Positions 53,346 through 63,421 of a stretch of DNA of 64,000 nt are shown piece after piece. A program made the translations under genes and the position numbers. The notes below the pieces were generated by a model. The model worked only from the letters and a program-made list of their open reading frames with translations, was not told the origin of the DNA and did not search any database. The first letter of the stretch is position 1. The number at the start of each line of letters is the position of its first letter. Origin of the DNA: Erythrobacter crassostreae (GTDB lineage Bacteria > Pseudomonadota > Alphaproteobacteria > Sphingomonadales > Sphingomonadaceae); contig NZ_JAGSPC010000001.1 of the NCBI RefSeq assembly GCF_019204045.1, positions 744,001 to 808,000 of the forward strand, written 5' to 3'.

Positions 53346-54008
53346 TTACGCGGCGCGGGCCTTGCCAAAGCTCGAAGTGTTCGGCGTTTGGAACGGAGCA
53401 TCAAGCGGCTGTAGCGCAAGCGCAGCGCCTGCCAATTCCTCGATGGAAAGCGGATGCTGGAATTTCATTCCGAACCGGTTGTCTTTTTCCCAAAGGATCG
53501 AGCCGAGCGCTTGCGGGAAGTCACCAAAGGAAAAACCAACCAGACGGTGCATCTGGTGATTGGCGCTGCTTTCAAACTGCGCGCCGCCGCGTGACAGATT
53601 GATAAGCTGCACATCTTTGCTCTCGCTGCCGTCAACAATCACCGCGCGTGCGGCAATTTTCAATCGAATCGGTCGGGCGTCGAATGTTCCGGTGCCAGCG
53701 GCAAAATCGTCAAGCTGCACTTCGCCGGCGAAGCGGTATCCGGCGCGGCGTTTACCGGTCCAGACCCGCTCAATCGGGAATGTCAGTAGGTTTTCCAGCT
53801 GGAGGAGCAGGCGCGGTTCAGGCGGGGGTGCGTGCAAAAACCCCAATCCTATATCCATGGCCGAACAATCGTCCATCAGACACAGATATTCGCCGCTTTG
53901 GCCCACAATCTTCGCAGGGCGATCGCCAAGGTTGACGCGTTCCGGTTGGACGCGGGCTCTCGTGCGCCGCCCCATTTCGGACGGTGATAGACTTTGCTTT
54001 GTGGCCAT
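53346..54008 (-). CDS. PilZ-like domain protein
   Basis: 220 residues from the ATG complementary to 54006-54008, with GGGGAAG upstream; a TTG at 54026 would add six residues. The N-terminal half has RTRARVQPERVNLGDRPAKIVG and MDIGLGFLHAPPPEPRLLLQLEN. The second half has RPIRLKIAARAVIVDGSESKDVQLINLSRGGAQFESS, with the PilZ NxSxxGxxF pattern. Together they resemble the two-part architecture of the protein at 12025. Likely cyclic di-GMP binding is only partly supported by the sequence. Confidence 0.72.
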   Translation of the reverse strand: MATKQSLSPSEMGRRTRARVQPERVNLGDRPAKIVGQSGEYLCLMDDCSAMDIGLGFLHAPPPEPRLLLQLENLLTFPIERVWTGKRRAGYRFAGEVQLDDFAAGTGTFDARPIRLKIAARAVIVDGSESKDVQLINLSRGGAQFESSANHQMHRLVGFSFGDFPQALGSILWEKDNRFGMKFQHPLSIEELAGAALALQPLDAPFQTPNTSSFGKARAA

Positions 54009-54092
54009 CGAAACTTCCCCCACCAAAATTATGGATAAGGCAAGTTAACCAATTGTGCTTAACGAATGACTAAAATGCGGGACCGAATGGCC

Positions 54093-54815
54093 TCAATACA
54101 TGTGTTGGCCGCCGTTGATGCTCATAGTTGAGCCGGTCACGAAGCCCGCCTCTTCCGAACAAAGGAAGCTTACGCCGCGCGCGATCTCGCCCGCTTGCCC
54201 CAAACGGCCGACCGGGATTCCGGCGACAATCTTGTCCAGCACACCTTGGGGAACGGCTGCAACCATATCGGTGTCGATATAGCCCGGCGCGATAGCGTTG
54301 ACGGTAATGTTAGCCCGCGCGCCTTCCTGCGCGAGCGCTTTGGTAAAACCGTGGATGCCCGATTTCGCAGCGGCATAGTTTACCTGACCGTACTGCCCCG
54401 CTTGCCCGTTGATCGAACCGATATTGACGATCCGGCCCCATCCGCGCTCTCGCATACCGGGGAAGCAGGCTTTCGACATGTTGAAACACCCGCCCAGATT
54501 GATGCGCATCACCTCGTGCCAGTCATCATAGCTCATCTTATGCAGGGTACCGTCGCGTGTGATACCGGCATTGTTGACCACTGCCTCAACCGGGCCGACT
54601 TCGGCCGCGATTTGCTCGCATCCCGCAAGTGTTGCTTCGTGATCGCCAACATCGAATTTGTAAGTCGGCACGCCTGTTTCATCGGTGAACTGTTTCGCGG
54701 CATCATCGTTGCCGCCATAGTTGGCGACGACGTTGAACCCGTCGTCTTTCAACTGCTCGCAAATCGCACGGCCAATCCCGCGCGTTCCTCCGGTGACTAT
54801 GGCTACACGATTCAT
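54093..54815 (-). CDS. phaB: Acetoacetyl-CoA reductase
   Basis: 240 residues. It reduces 3-oxoacyl-CoA (acetoacetyl-CoA) with NADPH in polyhydroxyalkanoate synthesis. SDR features: the cofactor motif GGTRGIGRAI, NNAG, catalytic Ser in NIGSINGQAGQYGQVNYAAAKSG (Tyr and Lys in YxxxK) and the PhaB-typical C-terminus TGSTMSINGGQHMY. No phaA or phaC is adjacent in the window. Own promoter expected in 54816-54874. Confidence 0.93.
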   Translation of the reverse strand: MNRVAIVTGGTRGIGRAICEQLKDDGFNVVANYGGNDDAAKQFTDETGVPTYKFDVGDHEATLAGCEQIAAEVGPVEAVVNNAGITRDGTLHKMSYDDWHEVMRINLGGCFNMSKACFPGMRERGWGRIVNIGSINGQAGQYGQVNYAAAKSGIHGFTKALAQEGARANITVNAIAPGYIDTDMVAAVPQGVLDKIVAGIPVGRLGQAGEIARGVSFLCSEEAGFVTGSTMSINGGQHMY

Positions 54816-54874
54816 GGCAAGTCCTTTCGATGGAATAGATCGATGAAGAGCCTAGCCTTGACGTTACGTAAGGC

Positions 54875-54900
54875 AAAGAAAAACCCCGCCGAAGCGGGGT
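54875..54900 (-). terminator. Rho-independent terminator (minus strand)
   Basis: The stem ACCCCGC (54883-54889) and GCGGGGT (54894-54900) with a CGAA loop is followed on the minus strand by a T-rich run (complement of 54875-54883). It ends the gene at 54934-55683. Confidence 0.88.
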
Positions 54901-54933
54901 CTTGAATACGAATGTTCGGGTTATGCCGTCAGA

Positions 54934-55683
54934 TCAGAACTTGATCTGCGTTCCGACATAGACGGCCTGACTGTCTTGAACCGAGTTGGTCAGCGGGTCG
55001 AGGCGCTCGCGTTCTTGCGAATAGCGGACACCGGCGGTTACATCGAGATTAGGCGAAAGGCTGAAGCTGCCGCCAACATCAACTTGCGCTTCGCGTGCGT
55101 CGAGCGTGTTGGTTGAACGACCGGCAATCGCTTTGTCTTCCAATTCGATCCGTGGTTGCAAACGGCTAGGCTTCTTGACCGCACGTGGGCCCGCAGGTTC
55201 AAATTCGGTCAGATCAGGAACGCTGAGGTTTTGAACATTCTTGGGCAGTTCGATCTGGCGGGCAAAGCTTTGATAGCCGCGCGCCGTTCCCAGATTGAAT
55301 TTGCTCGATTGCAGCGAGGCGATGGATTTGCCTGCACCCGGTGCGGCTTCGATAGCCGAGCGGACGGAAACCGCATTGGCGGTCTCTTCGTCGATGCGCA
55401 CTGCAACGGTCACGGTGTTATTGCGCAGAACCGGATTGGATCCTGCAGGTGTAAAGCGGATGCCTTTGGCGCGGGCTTTATCCGCGACCCGGGCCGCAAG
55501 ATCGGGATCGATCGACGCCGGCGTGAAAATTCCGAAACTGCTGTCAGCACCTGCGACACCCGCCGGGCTGAAGCCGACAACCGCGAGGCCAGCAGATGGC
55601 AGTGCAAGCATCAGCGCGCCGGCCACACCAAGCAATGGCAGCTTGCGCTGCTTTCCTGCCTTGATGTTTATACCGCGTGCCAT
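54934..55683 (-). CDS. Exported protein of unknown function with C-terminal beta-strand signature
   Basis: 249 residues. A signal peptide (KLPLLGVAGALMLALPSAGLA) is followed by a region of mixed character with a repeated VA..A.A..IRFTPAGSNP pattern. The C-terminal about 55 residues (VDVGGSFSLSPNLDVTAGVRYSQERERLDPLTNSVQDSQAVYVGTQIKF) alternate hydrophobic and polar residues and end in Phe, like the last strands of an outer-membrane barrel, but too short to be a full barrel. A terminator follows at 54875. Upstream, an inverted repeat GGCTTCC (55713-55719) / GGAAGCC (55727-55733) lies in the likely 5' UTR. Function not recognised. Confidence 0.72.
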   Translation of the reverse strand: MARGINIKAGKQRKLPLLGVAGALMLALPSAGLAVVGFSPAGVAGADSSFGIFTPASIDPDLAARVADKARAKGIRFTPAGSNPVLRNNTVTVAVRIDEETANAVSVRSAIEAAPGAGKSIASLQSSKFNLGTARGYQSFARQIELPKNVQNLSVPDLTEFEPAGPRAVKKPSRLQPRIELEDKAIAGRSTNTLDAREAQVDVGGSFSLSPNLDVTAGVRYSQERERLDPLTNSVQDSQAVYVGTQIKF

Positions 55684-56069
55684 GGCTTAAATTCTGCCCC
55701 TGTTTCCGTGTTGGCTTCCGCAAAATGGAAGCCGGATGATTCTCTTACCACTCTAATATACGCATCAGTTGCCTGAACGGTTACTGAGTCGACTCGGAGA
55801 AATCCTTACAACACTGCCAAGACTGAATTATGGCGGGCAGCGGCGCAATCTTTTCCACATCATGTCATGCAATTCTGGGCCAAGTGTTGCGCTGTGCACA
55901 CAGAATCGCAGGGCACCCGGCGCAATTCAGCGCTCCTTAAGGCCGCAAGTGGCTTTGCAGATGACAGACTTGAAGACGGTTTGTGCAGTATTCTTAGCTG
56001 CACAAAGCTTGCCGCACGCGGTGCGCTGGTTATAGAGCCGTAGAGATTAGACATAGGGATTTGCCTTCA
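55684..56069. other. Non-coding gap of 386 bases between the secreted unknown and the DUF3576 gene
   Basis: I find no credible protein or RNA gene here. It holds divergent promoter space, the GGCTTCC/GGAAGCC inverted repeat near the minus-strand gene, and a palindrome GAGTCGACTC (around 55786-55795). It is somewhat AT-rich around 55735-55765. No obvious -35/-10 pair stands out. Confidence 0.5.
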
Positions 56070-56522
56070 GTGACACGCGCCAAACTCGCATTCTCGAAAA
56101 CGACCCGTATCGCATTGGTTTGCGGTGCGCTTGCCACTCTAGCTGCTTGCGGCGGGCGTGATCGCCCTACGACCGAGCTGCAGTCGTCTCAGATCAACAC
56201 AATCGGTGTGAACGCATTTCTGTGGCGCGCAGCGATTGAAACTGTCGGCTTTGCGCCTTTGGCTGCGGCGGACAGTTCAGGCGGCGTGATCGCAACCGAT
56301 TGGTATGCCAATCCGAGCAACCCGAATGAGCGGGTTAAATTGACCGTGACTATCCTTGATCAGGATTTGCGTGCGGACGCTCTTCGCGTCTCGGCCAGCC
56401 GTCAGGTTTCACAAGGCGGATCCTGGGTCGAAGCACCCGTTCAGGCTGCGACTGTGCAAAAGCTGGAAGACATTATCCTGACCAAAGCGCGCGATCTTCG
56501 CCGTAAGGCTCTCGCTTCCTGA
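56070..56522 (+). CDS. DUF3576 lipoprotein
   Basis: 150 residues from a GTG at 56070; a TTG at 56061 would extend it slightly. A lipobox (ALATLAAC) predicts lipid anchoring. The family-typical start of the mature part is [41 protein letters not shown]. The family is alphaproteobacterial and unstudied; the gene is regularly placed next to leuS. The next gene, leuS, follows by 25 bases. Confidence 0.87.
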   Translation: MTRAKLAFSKTTRIALVCGALATLAACGGRDRPTTELQSSQINTIGVNAFLWRAAIETVGFAPLAAADSSGGVIATDWYANPSNPNERVKLTVTILDQDLRADALRVSASRQVSQGGSWVEAPVQAATVQKLEDIILTKARDLRRKALAS

Positions 56523-56547
56523 TCCAATTCGCGTTAGCGGGTTTCGC

Positions 56548-59058
56548 ATGACTGATAATCGTTTCGATCCGTCCTCTGCCGACGGGCGCTGGCAGCGCGC
56601 GTGGGATGACGCGGGCACTTTCAACGCTGATTCCAATAGCGAAAAGCCAAAGAGCTACATCCTAGAGATGTTTCCCTATCCATCGGGGCGCATCCATATG
56701 GGGCACGTACGCAATTACACGATGGGCGATGTGCTGGCGCGCTACAAAAAGATGCGCGGCTGCGAAGTGCTCCACCCGATGGGGTGGGACGCGTTCGGCA
56801 TGCCAGCGGAAAACGCGGCAATGGAAAAGAAAGTCCATCCCGGCGCCTGGACCCGCTCCAATATCGAAGGGATGAAAGCGCAGCTTAAACGGATCGGCTT
56901 TGCGCTCGATTGGACCCGTGAATTTGCAACCTGCGATCCGGAATATTACGGCCACGAACAATCGCTGTTCATCGACATGTACGCCGCCGGTCTGGTGTAC
57001 CGGAAATCGTCCGAAGTGAATTGGGATCCGGTCGATATGACCGTGCTCGCCAATGAACAGGTGATCGATGGCAAGGGCTGGCGCAGCGGCGCCGAGGTAG
57101 AAAAACGCAAGCTGGACCAGTGGTTCCTCAAGATCACCGATTTTGCCGAAGACCTGCTGTCGGGTTTGGGTGAGCTGAAGGACTGGCCCGAAAAGGTCCG
57201 CTTGATGCAGGAAAACTGGATCGGCAAATCGTCCGGTCTGGAATTCTCGTTCGACCTGTCGAATGGCGAGAAACTGCCTGTTTACACGACGCGTCCCGAC
57301 ACCATTTTCGGTGCGAGTTTTTGCGCGATTGCGGCGGATCATCCGATTGCTCAGGCAGTTGCCGCTGACAATGCCGAAGTGGTAGCCTTCATTGAGGAAT
57401 GCAAGCGCGGCGGGACGACTGCGGCGGAGCTGGAGACGGCTGAAAAGCTTGGCTTTGATACCGGCATTACGGCGAAGCACCCGTTCACGGGTGAGGCGAT
57501 GCCTGTCTTCATCGCGAACTTTGTGTTGATGGATTACGGCACAGGCGCGGTTATGGGCGTGCCGGGCCATGACCAACGCGATTTTGAGTTCGCGACCAAA
57601 TACAAACAGCCGATCGCGCGCGTTGTTGCCAGCGATGTGTCGCAGGCTGGCGCTCCTATGGGGGATGAAGCCGAAGGCGGTGATGGCGTCATCGTTAATT
57701 CGGACTTCCTCAACGGGATGAGCGTTGAGGACGCCAAGGCTGAAGTTATCACTCGCGCCGAGACGGGCGGCTGGGGCGAAGGAACCACCGTATGGCGGTT
57801 GCGCGATTGGGGCATTTCGCGCCAGCGTTACTGGGGCACCCCGATCCCGTTCATCCACTGTGATGCTTGCGGCGTGGTTCCGGTGCCCAAGGATCAACTT
57901 CCGGTGACTTTGCCGGATGATGTTGACTTCGAAACGCCGGGCAACCCGCTGGAACGGCACGCGACGTGGAAGCATGTCGATTGCCCCGAGTGCGGCCGAA
58001 GCGCTTGCCGTGAGACGGACACGCTCGACACGTTCACGAACTCATCGTGGTATTTCCTGCGCTTTGCCAGCCAGCCCGCGGACAAGCCATTCGACGCGGA
58101 AGAGATCGCCAAATGGTTGCCCGTTCAGCATTATATCGGCGGGGTCGAGCATGCGATCCTGCACTTGCTCTACGCCCGTTTCTGGACGCGCGCGCTCAGC
58201 TCTATCGGAAAGCTTGATGTGAAAGAGCCATTCGCTGCGCTGTTTACGCAAGGCATGGTGACGCACGAGACATACAGCCTGGGTGATGGCAGTTGGCTCT
58301 CTCCCGATGAAGTCCGCAAGGACGGTCAGGATTGGGTCGCTATCGAGAACGGCGCTCCGGTTGAGGCAGGCCGCGTCGTCAAAATGTCGAAGTCGAAAAA
58401 GAACGTCGTCGATCCCGATAATATCATCGACGAATACGGCGCAGATGCGGTGCGCTGGTTTATGCTGTCCGACAGCCCGCCAGAACGCGATCTGCCATGG
58501 TCGGCGAGCGGTATCGAAGGCTGTGCCCGCTTCGTTCAACGCCTCTGGCGTTTGTTCGACAGCTATGATGCAAATGCGACCGGCGAAGACAAAGCCCTCG
58601 CTCGCAAGGCGCACCAAGCCATCGTAGCCGTGGCAGACGACATCGAGGCGCTCGGTTTCAACAAGGCCGTGGCGCGTATCTACGAACTGACCGGAGCGGC
58701 GGAGAAAGCGCAGCCCAGCGAAAGTAAGAATTTCGCGATCCGCGCTGTGCTGCACCTCGTTAGCCCGATGATGCCGCACTTGGCCGAAGAGGCCTATGCA
58801 AAGCTGGGCCATGACACTCTGATCGCGGATGCCGCGTGGCCGGATCATGACCCCGCCATGCTGGTCGAGGACGAAGTGACCATCGCGATCCAGCACATGG
58901 GCAAGCTGCGCGATACAATCACCGCTCCTAAGGGCGCGGCGAAAGACGACCTCGAAGCGCTTGCGCTCGCCAGCGAGAAGGTCCAGCGTTCAATCGATGG
59001 CGCGGATATTCGCAAGGTGATCGTGGTGCCCGATAGATTGGTGAACATCGTTACATGA
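56548..59058 (+). CDS. leuS: Leucyl-tRNA synthetase
   Basis: 836 residues. It charges tRNA-Leu (one such tRNA, UAA, is in this window at 11793). The class I signature HMGH (50-53) and KMSKS (612-616) are present, with the CP1 editing domain between ([30 protein letters not shown]). The zinc-like CDACG and CPECG pairs occur in the catalytic insert. The C-terminal domain is present. The stop overlaps the lptE start by 4 bases. Confidence 0.97.
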   Translation: MTDNRFDPSSADGRWQRAWDDAGTFNADSNSEKPKSYILEMFPYPSGRIHMGHVRNYTMGDVLARYKKMRGCEVLHPMGWDAFGMPAENAAMEKKVHPGAWTRSNIEGMKAQLKRIGFALDWTREFATCDPEYYGHEQSLFIDMYAAGLVYRKSSEVNWDPVDMTVLANEQVIDGKGWRSGAEVEKRKLDQWFLKITDFAEDLLSGLGELKDWPEKVRLMQENWIGKSSGLEFSFDLSNGEKLPVYTTRPDTIFGASFCAIAADHPIAQAVAADNAEVVAFIEECKRGGTTAAELETAEKLGFDTGITAKHPFTGEAMPVFIANFVLMDYGTGAVMGVPGHDQRDFEFATKYKQPIARVVASDVSQAGAPMGDEAEGGDGVIVNSDFLNGMSVEDAKAEVITRAETGGWGEGTTVWRLRDWGISRQRYWGTPIPFIHCDACGVVPVPKDQLPVTLPDDVDFETPGNPLERHATWKHVDCPECGRSACRETDTLDTFTNSSWYFLRFASQPADKPFDAEEIAKWLPVQHYIGGVEHAILHLLYARFWTRALSSIGKLDVKEPFAALFTQGMVTHETYSLGDGSWLSPDEVRKDGQDWVAIENGAPVEAGRVVKMSKSKKNVVDPDNIIDEYGADAVRWFMLSDSPPERDLPWSASGIEGCARFVQRLWRLFDSYDANATGEDKALARKAHQAIVAVADDIEALGFNKAVARIYELTGAAEKAQPSESKNFAIRAVLHLVSPMMPHLAEEAYAKLGHDTLIADAAWPDHDPAMLVEDEVTIAIQHMGKLRDTITAPKGAAKDDLEALALASEKVQRSIDGADIRKVIVVPDRLVNIVT

Positions 59059-59564
59059 TGCGCGGCGCGCTTCTTTTGCTGGCGACACTGGCGCTTTCTG
59101 CGTGCGGGCTGCAACCGCTTTACAGCGGCGGCGGTAATGCGGGTGTGGCTCAGGGGCTTGCGGCGGTTGATGTGCCGGCCATTCCCGGACGCGGCGGCTG
59201 GCTGGTTCGCAACGCTTTGAACGAACGGCTCGGTGCGGCGGGTAACGCCTCTCCCGCTTACCGCCTCGATGTACGGCTTGATGATGCTCTCGAAGCGCTT
59301 GGCGTACTCAACGATGACACGATCAGCCGGGAACGGCGTATTCTGCGTGCGCGGTACCAATTGGTTGATCTGGCGACCGGCGAAATCCTGCTGGATGCGA
59401 CTGCTGGGTCGGATGCGGGGATCGATGTGGTTTCCAGCGAATACGCCACCATCGCCGCCGAACAGCGCGCTTTGGAAAATCTCGCCAAAGAGGTTGCCGA
59501 TCGCATGACGACAGAGATCGCGCTCACTCTGAGAGAGCGGGCACGGACGGCCGACGCGCAGTGA
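59055..59564 (+). CDS. lptE: LPS-assembly lipoprotein
   Basis: 169 residues. It stabilises and plugs LptD in the outer membrane. The lipobox LALSACG is at the N-terminus, followed by LQPLYSGGG, then [47 protein letters not shown], matching LptE/RlpB. It overlaps leuS by ATGA and is followed 7 bases later by holA, the standard order in alphaproteobacteria. Confidence 0.93.
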   Translation: MMRGALLLLATLALSACGLQPLYSGGGNAGVAQGLAAVDVPAIPGRGGWLVRNALNERLGAAGNASPAYRLDVRLDDALEALGVLNDDTISRERRILRARYQLVDLATGEILLDATAGSDAGIDVVSSEYATIAAEQRALENLAKEVADRMTTEIALTLRERARTADAQ

Positions 59565-59571
59565 GCCTGCG

Positions 59572-60612
59572 ATGAAGGCCACACAAAAGGATTTTGCCCG
59601 CGGCCTCCCGCGAGGCGCCGATACGGCGAGCATCTTTTTCTTCTGCGGCCCTGACGAAGCGGGAGCATCGGCGGCTGCAAGCAAGATCATCGAAACCCTT
59701 CCCGACGCCGGAGAGCGCGTGGATATTGCGGGCGCGGATTTGCGCCGTGATCCTGCGATGCTTGGCGATGAGGCCCGCACGGAATCCCTGTTTGGCGACA
59801 AGCGGCATCTTCTGGTTCGGGCGACCGGCGATGAAGCGCATGACGCCCTCAAGGCTTTGATCGAGACGAGCGAGGCCGGGGCAGGAGATGCCGCGCCGAT
59901 CTTTATCGTTGCAACCTCTGCGACCGATAAATCTCGCACGGCAAAGCTGCTTGAAAAGCGGGCCGATGCGCTGGTCGCGATGTTCTATCCACCTGACTTG
60001 ATGACTGTGGCGGTATCGGTGCGCGGAATGGCTGACGCTGCCGGTCTGCGCCTGGGCGGCGATCTTGCAGAGCGAATTGCACGCGCGGCGGGTCTGGATG
60101 TGCGGCTCGCACAATCCGAGGTGACCAAGCTGGCGCTGTACTGCGATGCCGATCCGCAGTCGCCCAAATCCGCTTCGGTCGAGGACTATGGAGAAATTGG
60201 TGCAGCGACCGAAGAGGACGGATTTCAACCTGTCGTCAATGCAGTGATGGGCGGAGAATTGAACAAGTTATCCGATGAAGTGCGGCGAATGCGCGAACTT
60301 GGCCTAAACCCGGTTGGTCTGCTCCTTGCGCTGGAGCGGCGGGCTGCGCAGCTCGCCCAGATTACCGCCAAACTCGGACCGCGCGGGTCGTTTGACAATT
60401 TGGGCAAGGGCGAGAAGGCTCAGCTCGGGATATTCTGGAAAGAAGAGCGCGATATCCGGCACCAGCTTTCACGCTGGCACCGTAAAAAGCTCGACCGGCT
60501 TATCCCGCGGCTTGTAAATCTGCACCGCGCGCTGCTTTCAAACAGTCAATCGGCTGAGCTTTTACTGTCTCAAGATCTGGCAGAGATCGCTCGCTTCGCG
60601 ACGAAGCGATAG
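59572..60612 (+). CDS. holA: DNA polymerase III subunit delta
   Basis: 346 residues. The clamp-loader delta subunit opens the beta ring. N-terminal segment (FFFCGPDEAGASAAASKIIETLPD), then IFIVATSATDKSRTAKLLEKRADALVAMFYPPDL, and the C-terminal helical domain (LDRLIPRLVNLHRALLSNSQSAELLLSQDLAEIARFA). Length matches. It follows lptE directly. The gap 60613-60719 separates it from the sugar transferase gene. Confidence 0.93.
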   Translation: MKATQKDFARGLPRGADTASIFFFCGPDEAGASAAASKIIETLPDAGERVDIAGADLRRDPAMLGDEARTESLFGDKRHLLVRATGDEAHDALKALIETSEAGAGDAAPIFIVATSATDKSRTAKLLEKRADALVAMFYPPDLMTVAVSVRGMADAAGLRLGGDLAERIARAAGLDVRLAQSEVTKLALYCDADPQSPKSASVEDYGEIGAATEEDGFQPVVNAVMGGELNKLSDEVRRMRELGLNPVGLLLALERRAAQLAQITAKLGPRGSFDNLGKGEKAQLGIFWKEERDIRHQLSRWHRKKLDRLIPRLVNLHRALLSNSQSAELLLSQDLAEIARFATKR

Positions 60613-60719
60613 AATCCCCCGCCAATACGTTCTCTATATTCGTAAAACACGACTAAATTCATGTAAGGCGTGCATAAGGGAAAACACGTAAATGCGTGGC
60701 CCCGCAGGAAACGTGTCGC

Positions 60720-62123
60720 ATGAACAGAATTTCAGGCCCTCTGCTAAAGTCTGGTCAACCGGATAAGGTCGATCGTGTTGTGGCCCCTTCGCTCGAGCGG
60801 AGACGGCTGCGTGCCTATGCGTTGATCCTGCTTGTTGATGCAGTTCTTATCAATCTCAGCTTCGCAATCGCCGCTCTCGCCTATGAAGGAATTTGGTGGG
60901 AGCCGCGCAGCATGCTTGCAGCGCAAACTTTGCTGCCGCTCTATTTTACCATTGCGATGTACAATTCGACCTATGGGCAGAAAGCGCTGGACGATTGGGT
61001 TTTTGCGGTTCGGCAGGCGCTCACGGCATTGTTGGTTTCAGCTGCGCTGCTCAACTTTGTCGGCTTTTATACCAAGTCTAATGCAGAGTTTTCGCGCGTT
61101 GCAGTGACGCTTGGTTTGATCGGTGCAGCCTTTGCGATTGCCGCGTCACGGCGCGTTGTGCCGCGATTGATCGAGCGGTTTTGGGGCGGAAGGGTCCGCA
61201 ACCGGCTCGTGATCAACGATGGCGGTCCGGAATTTGCCCTGCCTCTTTCCCTGACTGTGGACGCAAAGGATTATGATCTCGATCCAGCGGGCGATGATCC
61301 GTTCATGCGTGAACGGCTTGGAAAGCTGCTGCGCAATCAGGACAGGGTTGTTGTCAGCTGCCCGCCCGAACGCAGGATGGAATGGGCCGTGCTGCTCAAA
61401 TCATCAGGTGTCTACGGCGAAATTGTTAGCGAGACTGCCCATGAATTGGGCGCTTTGGGTGTCAACCGGTTCAAAGATCAGGATGCGACTTCGCTGATTG
61501 TTTCAACCGGTCCGCTTGGCCTTCGTGGACGCATCGCGAAACGCGTTTTTGATATTTTCGCGGCGATATTCGGCCTGATCATCCTTTCGCCGCTGCTGTT
61601 GTATGTCGCGCTTCGGATTAAACTCGAAGATGCCGGATCGATCCTGTTTGTGCAGGAGCGAGTGGGCCGCGGAAACCAACCTTTTCACATGCTTAAATTC
61701 CGCTCCATGCGCATGGGCCAACTTGATCCCGATGGCGAAGTATCGACTGCGCGCGAGGATGACCGGATAACACGGGTCGGGGCTTTTATTCGCCGCACCA
61801 GTATTGATGAGCTGCCGCAGTTGATCAATGTCCTGCGCGGAGAAATGTCGATTGTCGGTCCGCGTCCGCATGCGCTTGGCAGCCGTGCGAACAACAAATT
61901 TTTCTGGGAGGTGGACGGTCAGTATTGGCAGCGCCACTCGCTCAAACCCGGCCTTACCGGCCTGGCGCAGGTTCGCGGTCATCGCGGCGCAACCGAGCAG
62001 GAAAAGGATCTGACGGACCGGCTTCAGTCTGATCTTGAATATATCGCACGGTGGTCAATCCAGCGTGATCTGCAGATTGTCTATCGGACTCTGTGGGTCC
62101 TGCGTCACAAGAACGCTTACTAG
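60720..62123 (+). CDS. Polyprenyl-phosphate sugar-phosphate transferase (exopolysaccharide initiation)
   Basis: 467 residues from the ATG at 60720 with AGGAAA upstream. The N-terminal about 150 residues contain four hydrophobic segments and the middle is a nucleotide-binding-like domain. The C-terminal bacterial sugar transferase domain (PF02397) has [58 protein letters not shown], then [39 protein letters not shown] and [15 protein letters not shown]. It transfers a hexose 1-phosphate onto undecaprenyl phosphate to begin a glycan. The sugar cannot be read. Convergent with lptA (3 bases apart). Confidence 0.92.
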   Translation: MNRISGPLLKSGQPDKVDRVVAPSLERRRLRAYALILLVDAVLINLSFAIAALAYEGIWWEPRSMLAAQTLLPLYFTIAMYNSTYGQKALDDWVFAVRQALTALLVSAALLNFVGFYTKSNAEFSRVAVTLGLIGAAFAIAASRRVVPRLIERFWGGRVRNRLVINDGGPEFALPLSLTVDAKDYDLDPAGDDPFMRERLGKLLRNQDRVVVSCPPERRMEWAVLLKSSGVYGEIVSETAHELGALGVNRFKDQDATSLIVSTGPLGLRGRIAKRVFDIFAAIFGLIILSPLLLYVALRIKLEDAGSILFVQERVGRGNQPFHMLKFRSMRMGQLDPDGEVSTAREDDRITRVGAFIRRTSIDELPQLINVLRGEMSIVGPRPHALGSRANNKFFWEVDGQYWQRHSLKPGLTGLAQVRGHRGATEQEKDLTDRLQSDLEYIARWSIQRDLQIVYRTLWVLRHKNAY

Positions 62124-62126
62124 ACT

Positions 62127-62735
62127 TTACTCTTCGTCGGAGCTTTGCGGGACGGAGAACGATCCAGTTACCCTGCCGCCGCTGTTTCCGCTTTCGTCGC
62201 TGCTCGATCCTCCAGATGGGTTGCCGTCCACGCTGGAGATTCCAGTACGCAAGTCAATCACCAGCCGACCGCCTCTCAATGTGTCGGTTCCGCGGTTCAG
62301 CCTGACATCGCCCGCCATCGTAATGATCCTGCGGTTGAAATCGTAGATCGCTACGCCGCCGCTTGCGCGTTCATTCCCGCGTGTCACTGTGACACCGCCG
62401 GTTGCCGTGATCCGCTGGATATCAAGCGAACCAGTGTCCGTGAAATTGACCAGCATGCGGTTGGACCTGACAGTCAAACCAGCCTGCGTAACGGTTACAC
62501 CGCCCGAAAGCGCGACGCGGTTCTGCCGGTCCTGCAATTCGATACTGCCAGCATTGTAGTTCACCGGCGCATTGGTGTTATGCGAAGCGATGCCCTGAGC
62601 CTGCAGGCCGATCCCGCCAGCCACCGCCAGTGTCAGAGCAAAGCTGCCCGCCATCCAGCCAAAGGCAACCTTGCCCAAATGCGGCTTTGCGTGAGATTTT
62701 GCTGAAGTGTTCGTCATGTCTGCGTGTCCGTTCAT
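62127..62735 (-). CDS. lptA: LptA/OstA-type LPS transport protein
   Basis: 202 residues. A membrane segment (WMAGSFALTLAVAGGIGL) precedes the OstA-like beta-jellyroll: APVNYNAGSIELQDRQNRVALSGGVTVTQAGLTVRSNRMLVNFTDTGSLDIQRITATGGVTVTRGNERASGGVAIYDFNRRIITMAGDVRLNRGTDTLRGGRLVIDLRTG. It shuttles LPS across the periplasm with LptC. The C-terminus is Ser/Gly-rich. It overlaps lptC by 4 bases (ATGA). Confidence 0.92.
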   Translation of the reverse strand: MNGHADMTNTSAKSHAKPHLGKVAFGWMAGSFALTLAVAGGIGLQAQGIASHNTNAPVNYNAGSIELQDRQNRVALSGGVTVTQAGLTVRSNRMLVNFTDTGSLDIQRITATGGVTVTRGNERASGGVAIYDFNRRIITMAGDVRLNRGTDTLRGGRLVIDLRTGISSVDGNPSGGSSSDESGNSGGRVTGSFSVPQSSDEE

Positions 62736-63397
62736 GGCATTCTCAACTTGCCGGGGATCATAGTGAGGCGGGCGTTGCCCTCAAGCGAGACCGTGCGTGC
62801 TTCCAGATCTGCGCGCATCGAATTGGCCGAAAAGCTGCCCGCAGGCACTTGGCCTTCGACCCCGTCATCACCGCCGATGGTCTGGTCTTTCAGGTTGATT
62901 GAAACGCCGCGCGCGCTCATCGAATATCCATCCGCCGCGTTCAGTTCGACTGCTCCGTCTACGGCGACAATTTCGGTGTTCAGATCATAGGTGCCGCCCG
63001 GTGCGGTCAACCGCGCCGGGCCATCGCTGAGCAGCAATTGCGCCACCAGATCATCCATTCGCACCAATCCTTCAGCGCTGGACCGCTGAACGGCATCACC
63101 TGCCGTAACTGAAAACGGGCGGCCATCATCATCGCGCCCGCGATACATCGCATTGTCCACGCTAAGCCGTTCATCGATAACGGAAACTTCGTTCCGGTCG
63201 AGCAGAAAGCTAACCTCGCCGCGCGGCGATAGCGGTGTGATAATCATCAGCGCGGCCATGATCCCCACACCGACCGGCAATGCTCGTGCCAGAAACCCGA
63301 CCAGCTTGTCATGCGAACCGCCAGGCGCGGCGAAGTGCTGCCGCTTGTTGCGCAGTTCCTTGGCTTCGCTGGTTTCGATGCGGCGCTTCATGACCAT
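62732..63397 (-). CDS. lptC: LPS export protein LptC
   Basis: 221 residues from the ATG complementary to 63395-63397; no strong RBS. One membrane anchor (ALPVGVGIMAALMIITP) is followed by a periplasmic jellyroll with VDNAMYRGRDDDGRPFSVTAGDAVQ and LDLEA...SLEGNARLTMIPGKLRM, typical of LptC. It bridges LptB2FG and LptA. It lies directly between the ribonuclease D gene and lptA, as in other alphaproteobacteria. Confidence 0.91.
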   Translation of the reverse strand: MVMKRRIETSEAKELRNKRQHFAAPGGSHDKLVGFLARALPVGVGIMAALMIITPLSPRGEVSFLLDRNEVSVIDERLSVDNAMYRGRDDDGRPFSVTAGDAVQRSSAEGLVRMDDLVAQLLLSDGPARLTAPGGTYDLNTEIVAVDGAVELNAADGYSMSARGVSINLKDQTIGGDDGVEGQVPAGSFSANSMRADLEARTVSLEGNARLTMIPGKLRMP

Positions 63398-63421
63398 GAT
63401 GGCTGTGTAGACTGACCTAAA

